Part shown: in pieces, positions 24,658 to 35,976 of the stretch
Layout of the letters: each line of letters begins with the position of its first letter
Position numbering within the stretch: the first letter of the stretch is position 1
Assembly: GCA_008933995.1 (NCBI GenBank)
Contig: WARS01000011.1
Span: forward strand, 18,373,516 to 18,437,515
Direction of reading: 5' to 3'
Origin: Datnioides undecimradiatus
Lineage: Eukaryota; Chordata; Actinopteri; Lobotiformes; Datnioididae
DNA: 64,000 nucleotides
The notes under the pieces: generated by a model
What the model was told of the DNA's origin: nothing
Databases searched by the model: none
What the model saw: only the letters and a program-made list of their open reading frames with translations
Program-made: the position numbers and the translations under genes

Positions 24658-27439
24658 GTCTGCAGCGTTTTGAGCCAAGATGACTTTGTCGATTCGTCCT
24701 CCCGGCCATTTTTCTCGAGGGTGAGTCTTTTTGTCTGAAAACCGCAGAGTGCACTGCACATACTAATGAAGGTGTCACACAACAAATACACTTTACGGCC
24801 ATGTCTAACTAATGGATTCGGGACATTTCCACAATGGAGGATAAATAAACTGATAGTTGTGTCCTTCGATGCGATCTTTATCCTGCATTATGCTCTGCAG
24901 GAATCTTAAACAGGCTGTTGAATAAGGTGGATACATGTAAATTATACGTTACAGAGAGGGGCTTTTACAATTAGGTCATAGTTTAAGCTAACTATCTGGT
25001 GAGTTGCCACCACATCACTGCTTCTATTAGCACATTTGGTCCAATACACCAAACAACTCTGCTTTGTGTTTAATTAGAGCTCTTCATTTTCACTAATTTC
25101 ACTAGGTTGTTTTTTTTTTTTTTTGCTTTTTGCAAATGAACGCCTGTCAAACACTCGGCTGAAAACACACTGTGGCTGTCAGCTGTGTAAAATGCACCGT
25201 GCAATTATTCAGTTAAATAAAAATGCGAATGCTTCACAGTGCGGGCACCGGGGGGGTGCGTGCGATGGAGCTGAGGGTGTTCGGGGAGGAAGGTGTCGCT
25301 GAAGGACTAAGTGGAGTTTTTAGGTTAACGGTGATTCTTGAGGTGATTCTGCCCTGGACAAATCAACCCGCTGGTCACATGATGAAGGCGAGAACCCTGA
25401 TCTGAGAGACAGACTGCTTTTTGGTGTTTGTGCGTCCGCGGTGCTGAAAGCCAGGAGGCTAACCGGCTCACCTGGATTGCTGCAGGCGTCTGAACTCACG
25501 CCCTGAACTGAATGATGAATTTCATGAGGTGGCCATTTCAGCTTAGAGTTAACAGAGGTTTGAACCTTTTTTAAGTGTGTTCAGTCAGTAAAATTGCAAT
25601 ATATCCTTTCCGACTCCTCCTGTCATCACGCTACTGTTTCACGCTGCTGCCCACAAATGTTGTTTTTCACGTTTGAACGCATGCGCAGTGGTGTTTTTTA
25701 AGGTTCCTACGGTGTGCTGCTCTGCATGTTAGCATGTTATGCCGCTGTGCAGACGACAGACATCAGCTCTGCATGCTGCACATTTGCGCCATGATCTATT
25801 GTGCAATCTCAAAGCGTGAGAGTAATTCACTGTTTGTGCAAATGAGATGTGGGAAATAATAGAAATATGATGCATTTCAGCACGAGTTAAAAGTCAAAAC
25901 GCGCTCTTTTACAGCAAAAGGGTGTTTTTGTGTGCATTACACAGGCGTTCTGCGTCTCTCGTCACTCAGGTTGTATTTAACCTCTTTGCTCGGCAGCGCG
26001 CGGGCCTCCTCTTAATCCACTCGGCTTTCGCAACGTTAAAATCTCCACCTCTGGACCCGCGCGCTGGCTCGGAATTGAATTCTGCCCAAAACAAATTCCA
26101 TTAACAATCCCAGCCTTGTCCTGCGTCTGTCTCAGCTTCAGCACTATCTCTTAAAGAGATTAAGAAGAAAGGCAACAACAAAAGGGGCTCGTGTTTTTTT
26201 GTTTTTTTCTGTTATAGACAGAGCAGCTTCATACACAACTTCAGGCGACACAACATCCCCAGGTCCTTGTTGGGTAACACGCTGCAGGGCAGGCAGATAA
26301 ACCACGTCCTCCGCTACCTCAGACCAGAGTGAGCGAGCGTCAGCAGAATCCGCTTCCTTCTTCCCAATGAGCCCTGTTGTTTTTTGCCGCGGACGGGCAG
26401 CTGCAGCCCCCGCAGCAGGAATTGTTTCGGGCTCAGTTAGCAGTTGCCCGATTGAGCGGCATAACGGGTTCAAGCGGGAGGAGAGGAAGCAGTTCGGGGA
26501 GCTTGGCGGGAGTAGCGGCGCTTTGGCAAACTGGGACGGTGAAAATGCATGCAGTGTAAAAGCAGGAGCTCGAGGGGGGGGCTGGTGTCAGATGCTAAGA
26601 CGTACGCAGACGTGATGGGCGCTGAAAGCAGGGCAGCTTGTAAGCACATTTGATCCCTGGCAAAGCTCCGTCAGATCAAGTTAGTGATGTGTGCGAATGA
26701 CTGTTTCCTCCAACTACACGTTGGTTTATCGTCTACTCTCCGTCTTAAGTTTTATGTTTAAAGGTGTGCTCATCTTCCAGCAACGTCCCATTTCACGCTC
26801 CTCCACACCTGGGAGTCGCAGATTTAACTTGCACCGGCGCAAAACAAGGTTTTAATAAATTGTTTGTAACTGAGGAAAAGTTTTAAATTCTCTTTCAGCA
26901 GCAGCACAATAATGAAGAAAGGAGGATCATCCTCCCACAGGACATTTAAAATGGCGTGTAGAAGACCAGAAGTTAAAGTGGCCTGAGTTGGAGCTCAGAG
27001 GAGACGCCACAGAGGAGCCCGGGAATTAGTTTTATATCATGTAAAGCAAGAGAGGTGCACGTGTAAATGTGTGTGCAGGTTGTGTCCAAGATGTACGTTA
27101 GAGGAGGAGAGAGTGAAGGAATTCGGTGTTGCGCGTGTCCTCTTGAGAGAGAATGTGGATATACAAGTATTGCATTGTTATACAGCACAAATTCTAATAC
27201 ATCCAGACATATCTGCACAGTTGCTGCATACAGTGCATTTGTCTGTTTGGGTGACCGAGAAGGAATAAAAGCTCTTTGGACGAACACGCCCGCAGAATAA
27301 CATAGGTCAAGCGCAAATGTGTGTGTGTGAACAAGCCTCCGCGCCCACATGGGAAGTGTATCGGTGTTAGTTTGTCTATATGAGCGAGCACCTGTCCTCG
27401 TAGCGCCCCAGTCCTTCACAGCTCGCTGCCTCTTTCCAG
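24658..27439. other. No gene seen
   Basis: Includes a T run near 25107-25124 and a mildly GC-rich part at 26340-26620, where short frames overlap on both strands. The 148-codon minus frame at 26973-27419 has no domain. No RNA gene or clear mobile element. Confidence 0.5.
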
Positions 27440-28015
27440 CTAATTTCCATCCAGAGACGTCAGAGAAGAGCCTTGATTATGCTCCATAACAAAGTGAAAA
27501 GCAGCCCTAATTTACACTCCCGACTCCCCGCCGAGAATCATTATCTGCGTTCGTGGCGTTACACGAAAGGTCACACTGATTTCTTCAGTCACGCGCAGAC
27601 AGACACACTACTCCAAATGGGTCACGGAGTCGCAGAGATTAATCTTTCCCACTTCCTCGTCGGCATCGGACGCCTCCTTTTGTTGAGCAAAAGTGAAGAG
27701 CAGGAATTAAAGGCCGCTATCTCCTGCTCTGCAATACAACTGGAAGGTGGTTGGGGTTTTTTTCTTTGGTCTGTAATTGAATTTCCCCCGGGCAGTCAGA
27801 GTGCTTTAAACCGGGGCTTTGATTCTTCTGTCAACATTGGTGACAGTGTCAAAGGAAAATGGGTATTAAAGGACGGCCGTGTAGTCTTTCCTCCGGTTCA
27901 AAAGAACGATCAGAGCCCCGCTCTCTGCGTGATGAATACGGGGTGTTTAAACTGCTGCAGCACTGAATTTACATGTGCTTTGCAGCTCCTATTATTGCTT
28001 TTTAATCTTAACGTC
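27440..28015. other. Candidate conserved non-coding block
   Basis: The longest open frame of the window (181 codons, plus strand, 27473-28018) lies here, but it has no domain I recognise. The sequence is repeat-free, with words such as TTGATTATGC, GATTAATC, GGTCACACTG, GTCTGTAATTGAATT and CTGTCAACATTG. I read it as a long enhancer-like element in which an open frame survives by composition. A fast-evolving or lineage-specific coding exon is the alternative. Confidence 0.33.
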
Positions 28016-29094
28016 TAAAATCCTGATTTAAAGCATCTCCAGAATGTGTTTTCTCAAGGTCAAAGAATCTTTTTTTTTTTTGCATGTTAAATTGGTTTTT
28101 TGCTCTAACGGGAACAATCTGCTGCGCGCGGCGAGTCCTGCGGAGCAAATCCAACAACAACAGCTGTTTCCTGGCTGTTACACTTGCACGCATTGTACAT
28201 TTCATTGTTTACACACGGCTGCCACGCCGATTGACAAACCGGGGGCCGGGATCCTCCGAAGGGGCCACGTCACAAGCTTGAGGGTTAAAATTGGATTAAT
28301 GTGACCTTCAGGAGGGCACCTAGAGACCCCCAACCCTCCCAGTCTCTGTACGCAGGTATCCATTAGGCCATATTCACACTGAGAGCGCCCATACTCAGTG
28401 GGGGAAGATGAAATACTGTCATCATAAGCATAATGTTGCAGGTTGCAATCATTTCCCGATTTTTAGTGGCACTGAGGCCATTTTTTTTGGGCTAAACTCG
28501 GTGGCTAACGTTACAGTTTGATGGTGTTATATTACGAGGGGTGCAAAGTAATTTGGAGATATTGTGAAAATATTAAAATGCAGTGGATATAATGAGGCTT
28601 GCAGTGAGGTAATGCAGCGTCTGCCCAGCCTTCATGCTGCACGAAACACTCAAGTCCTTGCTAACGTCCTGGATGTGTTATATCATGCATTACACAGAGT
28701 CTACATAACGTCACTGACTTAGCATGTGAAGAGGTGAAGTGGGGAGACAGTTAGCTAGCTACAATTAGCTAATGAACGTCACATTAGCTAACGGCGAAGC
28801 ACGACGATGCTTTACAGGAGGAGGAAGAGACGTTTTCTGCAAAAGTTTGAGCAGCAAAGTTGATTTCATGCTCTTTTCACACGTTTTGAGTGGGCGGGGC
28901 TCGGTCGGGAAAGGGCGATGTCGCACTCTTCCATGCACCAATCAGGATTGAGCAACTTTTAAGTCATAACGTACTGACGGCAGACGCCGATGTGCACGCT
29001 CATGCTGCAATCACTCTCCCACCCATCTCGGCCCATCCAGCAGCGTGCACAGGGCTGCGATGACATCTGACCAGTTAAAATGCAGTTTAATCAA
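28016..29094. other. No gene seen
   Basis: Mixed sequence with several GCTAAC and TTAGCTAGCT words at 28490-28800, of the kind common in teleost intergenic DNA. I see no defined element ends. Confidence 0.5.
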
Positions 29095-29730
29095 CGACTG
29101 CGCTCCACATTAATCTCAGCTAATGTCGCAGGGGCCCGTAATAAAAACGCCCCTCGCTGGGCTCGCACTGTCTCCGTTCTCGGCTTCGTTAAGCGGGAGG
29201 AATAAACAGGGAGACGTCATTTTCATACGATGGAAAATAGGATTTTGATGAGGAATCGCAAATGTTTTGAGAGAACTCATCGGCGACGCTTGAGGCAAGC
29301 AAACAAAACGGGTTTTGTATTTGGTCCCCTGTGATGTCAATCTCGTGGGTGAAGACGGACCAAGGCTCTCCTCCGACTGACACTGATTCTTGCTCCTCGC
29401 GTGCTCGCAGGGTGTTTTTTGTTTGCCTGAATAATTCAGGAATATTTCATCCTCATCTCCCCTTAAATGTAATCAAGCCGGGCTGTAATTATATCCTTCG
29501 GAGGACCTTTCAACATACCTTCCAGGCACTTATTGGGAATTTGCATTTGTAATTGCTCTCTCTTCCCGCTGTGCTCCACTGATTTGCAGAATAGCAATAA
29601 ACAAAACATGTCTCCGAGTGCTTCCAGCAGGAAATCAATAGGGAATCGTTCCTTTTAATCATCTGATACTGTGATTGGAGAGAGGCAGGTTTAATTTTCC
29701 AGCCATACCGAGACGCAGCAACCAAAATGT
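29095..29730. other. Candidate conserved non-coding block
   Basis: Repeat-free, with words such as GGGAATTTGCATTTGTAATT at about 29535, AATTCAGGAATATTTCAT at about 29433 and CTGTAATTATAT at about 29483. The texture resembles vertebrate developmental enhancers. It sits just outside the left arm of the inverted duplication, and I found no partner for it in the window. Confidence 0.35.
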
Positions 29731-30589
29731 TTCAGGTTTGGTTCCCATAAAAAAAAAAAAAAAAAAGCAATAATCCGGTCATCAGCGGCCGTTTGTCATG
29801 CTGAAGTGCCCTTGAGTACGACCGATGAACCTTCTCCTCCTCGGCGAGTGGGAGATTTCCTCGGGGCATCAGTCCCGTCTGTGAGTAGCTGCTGAGCAGC
29901 TGACATATTTTGAATCAGTTAAGTTAATGAGCACAGGAGAATCGGGCTGTCGCGATGAAACGGACGTTTTCGGCGTCCGCGTTGAAAAGTGGCACGCCTG
30001 AATGAGCCGCCGATGTGCTAAAAGACGCGAAATACAAAGAAAAACGGCCTCATCCAACTCTAATGCACTTCGGCCTTCGGTCCCCTCAGTTTAAAATCAC
30101 AGCCTGTCATGAAAATCGATGATAGATTGCAGATAAGAGGTAACAGATTACAGTCCGACTGAAACAAATTGATCTGATTTCATTTCAGTCTCTCACAGTT
30201 GACAGGAATCGCCTCGTGTGTCTTTGAAAACATCAAAAGATACGACGCAAAGTGGTATTTTGATGTGTTTTGACCCAACCAATCATCGCTCAGTGACGTG
30301 TCCATCCTGCCGACGCCGATTCCTTCTTGTTAGAGTAGGACTACACTGGGTATGAAAGCACAAGTTGGCACGAAACCGCGTGTTTACACACGATTCTCGT
30401 GCGTCTATATGAGGTCTTGTCGTGTAGGCCTACCGTGCACATATGCTCTCGTGTGCTCCCAACTAAAAATCAAACAGCGAGGACGCCGTATGTCGCGTAG
30501 CAAGCCGCTTTTTCAACAAGCACATCCTCTTTTGAAACAACAATTTAAGTATTTAATTGGCTTTCGCTCATTATCAGCTCTTATTTGTC
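29731..30589. other. No gene seen
   Basis: A-run at about 29748-29766, then unique sequence. Nothing supportable. Confidence 0.55.
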
Positions 30590-31347
30590 CCTCTTTCCCC
30601 CTTTTCTTTCAGTCGGGAAATAAAGTGCATTCAATTACTTAGCACCATTTCTCTCCACAGCAGGCTGCAGCTGATGTGTGTGGAGTAAGGGGACGGGCTG
30701 GCTAACCGCTGGGTGATGTGCGGTTTATGGATGACTTATTCTGGGCCTCTCAGGGAGTCTGTGTCTAAGTGTAGCTCCTTAAGGGCCGAATTAGCCCCCT
30801 GATCCACTAATCAATTTGGAAAGGGAGGGAAAATTACCACAAGGCCCATTATTACATGTTCAAAACAAAACTCTACAGGTTTACAGGTTAGAAACCCCCA
30901 AAAATCCATGTATAGCTTGAGCGGCTGTCTGCAGAAAGAGCTGAAAACGTGGTGTTCCTCATGAATTTACCCTTTCCTAACCACTGATAATCCATCATGC
31001 AAAGATAAATTCACGTCAGGTCGGTGATCGCAACCCGCGGCAATTACGCTCAGGTACAGAAGTGTGCGAACGTCTTTCCTGACCTGTATAAATCATATCC
31101 TGTGGCGTATTTGAAGTATTATCATGCTATAATGAAATATTCAAATGCGGCCTGCCCGCTTCCAGCACGATGGAGCAGGTAAGTCTGTAATGATGACATA
31201 ACGGCCTGGGAGGAATAAATGGGATTCATGGGAAATGAATCAGGGTCTGCAGGACTCTGGGTGTGACGGATGAGGCCAGAAAGTGGGTCAGAACCGCAGG
31301 TTGGTTGGCTGCACAACTGGGCCGAGACACAACGCCCGGGGCAATGA
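30590..31347 (-). repeat. Inverted duplication, outer island, left copy
   Basis: Pairs in inverted orientation with 61809-62660. Two strong islands are present. Island 1 (30714-30836) pairs with 62373-62497 and contains a perfect 33-base run (30788-30820 with 62391-62423). Island 2 (31080-31347) pairs with 61809-62082 and contains a perfect 53-base run (31262-31314 with 61848-61900). By hand, about 20 differences occur over roughly 245 bases of island 2. The 245 to 290 bases between the islands could not be aligned. A weak third match lies near 30597-30640. The pattern suggests selected non-coding elements retained after an old duplication. Open frames run through both copies, but similarity continues past their stops, so this is not a protein. 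Confidence 0.88.
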
Positions 31348-31656
31348 AGAAGTGCCTGCGCTCTCCCTGCACTGTTTTCTCGTTAACATCGCCGACTCTT
31401 GCATCCCTTCCTTTCTTCTAAAAGAAACCTTACCGGAGACGGAGCGAACGTGGGCAACACTGACCCCTCTGAAAGCCTGGATACATAAACTCCTGGAGAT
31501 CTTAAACCTGCACCTTCTCAGAGCTGGACTCCGAAGGAAACACCTGACAGCAGACGGTGCTCTCGCAAAGATAAACCAATAAGTGAGTCATGCATTAAAC
31601 ATGAACTGCTCAGTTTGTGCCGTCCCTGAGAGTTGAGGCTTTTGAAAGGAACTCAT

Positions 31657-31733
31657 TCATATTTTAATCACACTGGAGGTTCAATTAATCATTGCACGGT
31701 TTAAGGGTGAAATTGATGAATATTCAGTTGCCA
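31657..31733 (-). repeat. Inverted duplication, second island, left copy
   Basis: Pairs inverted with 61423-61498. Shared words are CATATTTTAATCACAC, CAATTAATCAT and ATGAATATTCAGTT, in the same order and at the same spacing. The core contains homeodomain-type sites. It lies about 300 bases inside the outer island in both arms, so the collinearity holds. Confidence 0.8.
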
Positions 31734-33814
31734 AGTGAAACGACTTCTGACCCCGGCTACTTGCACTGGTTTTAATCATACTCCTGCATGGCGCGCTTCA
31801 TCCTGCCGGTTGTAAATCTCGGAGGAGCGGCGTCGAACCGCTCAAGGTTGCTTTTGTATTTCCATTTATTTGCGGAAACATGCTGGTTTTGTTTCATGGG
31901 ATTAAAAAAAAAATATAGTAATCTAAAAATAGAAACGTGACAGCTATATTTTTGGCAACGCTGACACAAAGAGGCATGAATAAAGGAATTTGGCAGCACG
32001 CTTCATCTTCACCCTCTATATTCAGACGAGCCGATCTTTAACCAGATGCCATCTAATATCTGCATTTTTATGAGGTTCATCGAGACAGATGACGGCGAAG
32101 AATCTGGTTTTGCTGCTGACGTGCACGGTTTTACTTGCCTCTGTTTGCCTCTGACATGGGGTTCTTCATTTGGGACCCCCAAAAAGGGCATTTTACACAC
32201 ACAACTCCTATCATCCCATAACGCAGCGTTGTGCTCACCATGCTGTGGACTATCAGTCCACTGGAATCACCTCATATCATAAAACAGCCTTTCGATCAAC
32301 ACTGATCTTAACCCGACAATCATGATCGCAGCTCCCCAACCTTCTCCCCTCGGTTCCTGTCTGACAGCATGTGTGTATATAGAACTACATTACTTTATTT
32401 ACTTGTTCAGTTCAGTATTTTTCTACAGGCAGTGCTTAAAAACCTAAATGAGTCTCTTCAGGTCATTAAAGCAGCCTCAAACCAACGCAGAGGAGATTGC
32501 ATTATCCCTCTCATTTCAAAAACATCACATGGACCTCACAAACATCGACTGACATTAAAAGCCTTACCTGAGTAATGAAACAGACGCATTTAAACACTAC
32601 GATTACTTGCCCTTTGTTATATATGTTTTTATTATTTTCTTCTCCTCCGTTCAGGGTCAAACTGTTCAAAGAATACCCGCCTGTACATGCGCCGTATACA
32701 TCATTCCCTTTGTTGTGCTCGGACGGGAATGTGGGCTGTGACGGAGGTTGTGCAGCTAAGAGGAGAATGTATTCAAATAATGAGAAGAAAGCACGTTGTT
32801 GTTGTTTCTGAGAGGTGGAAAGCTTTAAAGCTGCGTGTCCTTGGCCTCTTTAGACTCGGTTATGGAGGTTTTTCCTTGTGGAGAGCTCGTAGTTTTACTA
32901 TAACGACGGTGGGTAGGGTGTTGTGTGTACCTAACTGAGCAAAACGCAACAAACATTATATTTTAGACAGATCTTCAATAATCTGACAGAATCCTTTTAT
33001 AGACACCCCATAAACTCTGTTTTTACTTATCTTTTCCAATTATTCTTGGAGTTTTCACGTACACAACGAGGAGAATGAGAAAGTCTGCGATGTAGGAGGG
33101 ACGGTTTGCTTCGGACAAACGGTCAGAGGGCACCGTTTCTCCTGCCGCACTGATCCTTTGAACCGATCCTGTTATTTTTCACAGAGGAGGAATCCGTCTT
33201 AGTTCCACCGACGCCGGCGGTCAAAGTGACATCAAGGACGCACGCGGTCGAACAAGGTACACGGACAATAAGACCTCGCCGCTGAGTGCGCGCCGACCGT
33301 GCAGGACGCGAACGAGACAACGCGCTGGCTGCCGGCATTCGTTCTGCTGTTATTGAGGGAACAGCTATTGTGGATGCAAACAATGTGGCTCCTGCAGAAC
33401 TCGACACGTAGTTTCAGTGACAGATGTCAGAAACAGGTGCGCCAGGTTGGTCTCAGTGGTCACATGGTCAGCCCGGCTGCTTCTGGATCAGAGAGTCGTG
33501 GTGTTGAATGTGGCGTTCCTCATGGAAACGTTCTCGGCCCATCTTCTTTTCATTTCCAGTCTCACTTGGAAACATAATTAACCATCATCATGTAAATTAA
33601 CATGTTTATGTGGTCGATACTCATTTGCACATCTCGGTGTTACCAGATGACCAGCTCTCTTAAGGACTTTTAAGATGCCCAAGAGCTGCAGGAGAAGAAC
33701 CGCAGTCAGGGTTTGGTGGCCTTAGCAAACAGATTAAAACTAAGATTACAAACCCTGGATTATTAAAACATCTCTTTTTAATCTCAGGAATATTGCCAAA
33801 GTCCACGATGACTT
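31734..33814. other. No gene seen; inside left arm of the inverted duplication
   Basis: I could not align this to the right arm apart from faint similarity just inside the second island. No gene or defined element is seen. The 78- to 94-codon frames have no domain. Confidence 0.5.
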
Positions 33815-34112
33815 CGTGCTTAGCACCTCGCCTCACAGCGAGAAGTTCCCAGGTGCGAAGGTCCTGTCCGGGTCCTTTCTGTGTTGAGTTTCCACGTTCT
33901 CTCCTGTGTCTGTGTGGGTTCCCTCCGGGTACTCCAGCTTCCTCCCACCACCCAAAAACATGCATGATATGTGAACTGGGAACTCTAAATAGGAGTGAAT
34001 GTGAGTGTGCATGAGTTTGTCTGACTCTGTGTGTCAGACTGGTGACCTGTCTTGGCGATGCCTCTTGGCCAGTGACTGCTGGGATAGGCTCCAGCACCCC
34101 CGCGACCCTGAA
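33815..34112 (+). mobile_element. tRNA-headed SINE with L2-like body, truncated copy, plus strand
   Basis: Matches the body of the better preserved minus-strand copy at 35648-35962 and general teleost repeats of this type. The order is a short TTAGCACCTCGCCTCACAG head, TCCGGGTACTCC and CTTCCTCCCACC in the middle, and GCTGGGATAGGCTCCAGCAC near the 3' end. The GGATGG tail is missing. The family name is from memory. The 145-codon minus frame across it is a shadow of the repeat. Confidence 0.75.
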
Positions 34113-34860
34113 AGTCAGATTTATTTGTTTATTTAACCTCAGAAAGTTGCTGAAATACTCACTCGTGCCCTTGTTTCCAGCAGTTTTGGCTATCGTAATT
34201 CCCTGTTTTACTTAATAACCTAAGAAGCCTTAAAGAAAACTGCAGCTAGCTCCATTAAAATCACTGAAGATACTGCATCAGCTAACTGTATCTCCATGAA
34301 AAGACTAGGAAGTCGGTTTTAGAGCCTCAAATGACCTTCCTCCACCCTGCACCAGAGGTTTTCTATTCACTTTATCTTCCAGCCGGATCACCTCTGTCAA
34401 ACTGTTCCTTATGTGGCCCATAAAGTGACCAGTAAAGGCGTCTTCTGTTTCACTGCGTCTACACTGTGCAACTCAGTTAATATTAATGGCGGGCTCTTTC
34501 TATTTACATGTCCGTAAGTTAAGCGCTTCTCTTTTAAATCTAACTTTTAAATGCAGTAACTTTAAATAATTGTTTTCATGTTTGTTGGTTTAACAGTTTC
34601 TTGCTTTATTGCTGTACTTTTTAATCATGCGAAGTTGTTTTATCCTTTATTTTGCACGGTTGCATGAAAGAACCACATAAAGAGAGTTCAGCTCTGTGGG
34701 TTTTTGAATTTTCACTTAAATCATCTTTACTAAGTGAGAGCATTTTCTGACCACTTCAGGTAACACACTACAAGGCTACAGAGGGAGGTTAGACTAAATA
34801 ATAGCAGGTTAGAATAAAGGTACACAGGATTTAAGGGGGTGGGGGTTTATATATTGGCAA
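34113..34860. other. No gene seen
   Basis: AT-rich unique sequence inside the left arm. Nothing supportable. Confidence 0.55.
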
Positions 34861-35230
34861 GTAAATGACGAGCTAAATAGCCAGTCACATGCCAGTGGAG
34901 TCCTCCAACAAAACGGACGGACATTGATCTGCCCTGTTATGGATGAATAAGGGTCGGACTAATCTGCTTACACGCACCATCGCCCCCGCTGATTAACCAG
35001 GAATTAAATATGCACTGGGTTGCGCAGTCCTGCACAAGAACATTTCAGTGGGTCGCTTTTTTAAGAACCACTGAGTGTCTCCAGACAGCAATTTAGCGCT
35101 TTAGCTCCCCTGGCCACGCTGGCTGGGAAATTATGGAGCCGCGCTGCTGAGCGCTGAAACATTAAAGGAGGATCCTCAGAGTGTCTCGCTGGCTGCAGAG
35201 ACCCTGAAATGCAGATGAGTCCATATGGCT
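34861..35230 (-). repeat. Inverted duplication, third island, left copy
   Basis: Pairs inverted with 53180-53510. The best segment is 35084-35115 against about 53288-53321, differing at two of about 34 bases. A weaker segment at 34921-34980 pairs with about 53418-53490 and shares a GGACAGATCAATG-like word. Because the core could also belong to an interspersed teleost repeat, membership in the duplication rests on its inverted orientation, its mirrored position and the second matching segment. Confidence 0.65.
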
Positions 35231-35633
35231 GCGAGAGGAGAGGATCCTCAACCAGGACAGGATGGAGAGCGGAGAAAGAGGGTGGAACAAATACAGAAGC
35301 ATTCACTCCACACGACTTCATGCTCAGGTCCAAATTTCCGCTTGAATCTGAATCCCTTCTGTGGCTGCCCATTTCTCTTCCCGGGATGCGAAGCACAGCC
35401 GAAGCCAACGCGAGCTGACAGCGATGTTGAAGAGGTTCAGAGGGGCTGAGAGATGAAAGATGTCATATTTGTCTTTGGACCTCCTCTTCTTAGTGTTTGT
35501 TTCGAGCATGTATTTTGGTTTCTCTCTGTGTTTCGGTTGCATCAAGGCAGCTCAAGTCAAGGCTTTCTCTGTATCTCTGCATCTTGTTACAGAGCTAATG
35601 TAACTCGTCCAAACCGAAACACCAAAGGCAAAA
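35231..35633. other. No gene seen
   Basis: Short overlapping frames without domains. Confidence 0.5.
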
Positions 35634-35976
35634 CCCTTTAGACTCTCCATCCATCCATCTTCTGTGCCCGCTTTATCCCTTTGTGGGGTCACGGGGTCGC
35701 TGGAGCCCATCCCAGCTGTCTCTGGGCGAGGGCGGGGTACACCCTGTACGAGTCGCCAGCTCATCGCAGGGCAAACACATAGACATACAACCATCCACTC
35801 TCACATGCACGCACTACGGGCAATTTTTATAGCAACCAATTAACCTATATACAGGAGGAACCCATGCAGACACAGGGAGAACACACAGGGAGGCCCTGAG
35901 CCGACTGGGAGTCGAACCCAGAACCTTCTTACTGCGCTAACCACTGCACCACCGTGCCGCCCCCCTTTAGACTCTC
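35634..35976 (-). mobile_element. tRNA-headed SINE with L2-like tail, complete insertion with target-site duplication
   Basis: The element proper runs about 35648-35962 on the minus strand. Its 5' end reads GGCGGCACGGTGGTGCAGTG, followed by an A-box-like GTGGTTAGCGC and a B-box-like GGGTTCGACTCCC. The body contains AGCTGGGATGGGCTCCAGC, and the 3' end is a (GGAT)n tail. A 14-base direct repeat, CCCTTTAGACTCTC, flanks it at 35634-35647 and 35963-35976. This is the expected target-site duplication and fixes both ends. Such elements have no coding capacity and move with the machinery of a partner LINE (L2 type is inferred from the tail). The exact duplication suggests a fairly recent insertion. 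Confidence 0.88.

Noticed and set aside
31122-31316. Frame shared by both copies of the outer duplicated island (also at 61810-62043), with matching peptides such as CSQPTCGSDPLSGLIRH
   Set aside because: Nucleotide similarity continues unchanged past both stops, differences do not favour third codon positions, and no homologous protein is recognised. The conservation is of DNA, not of a protein.
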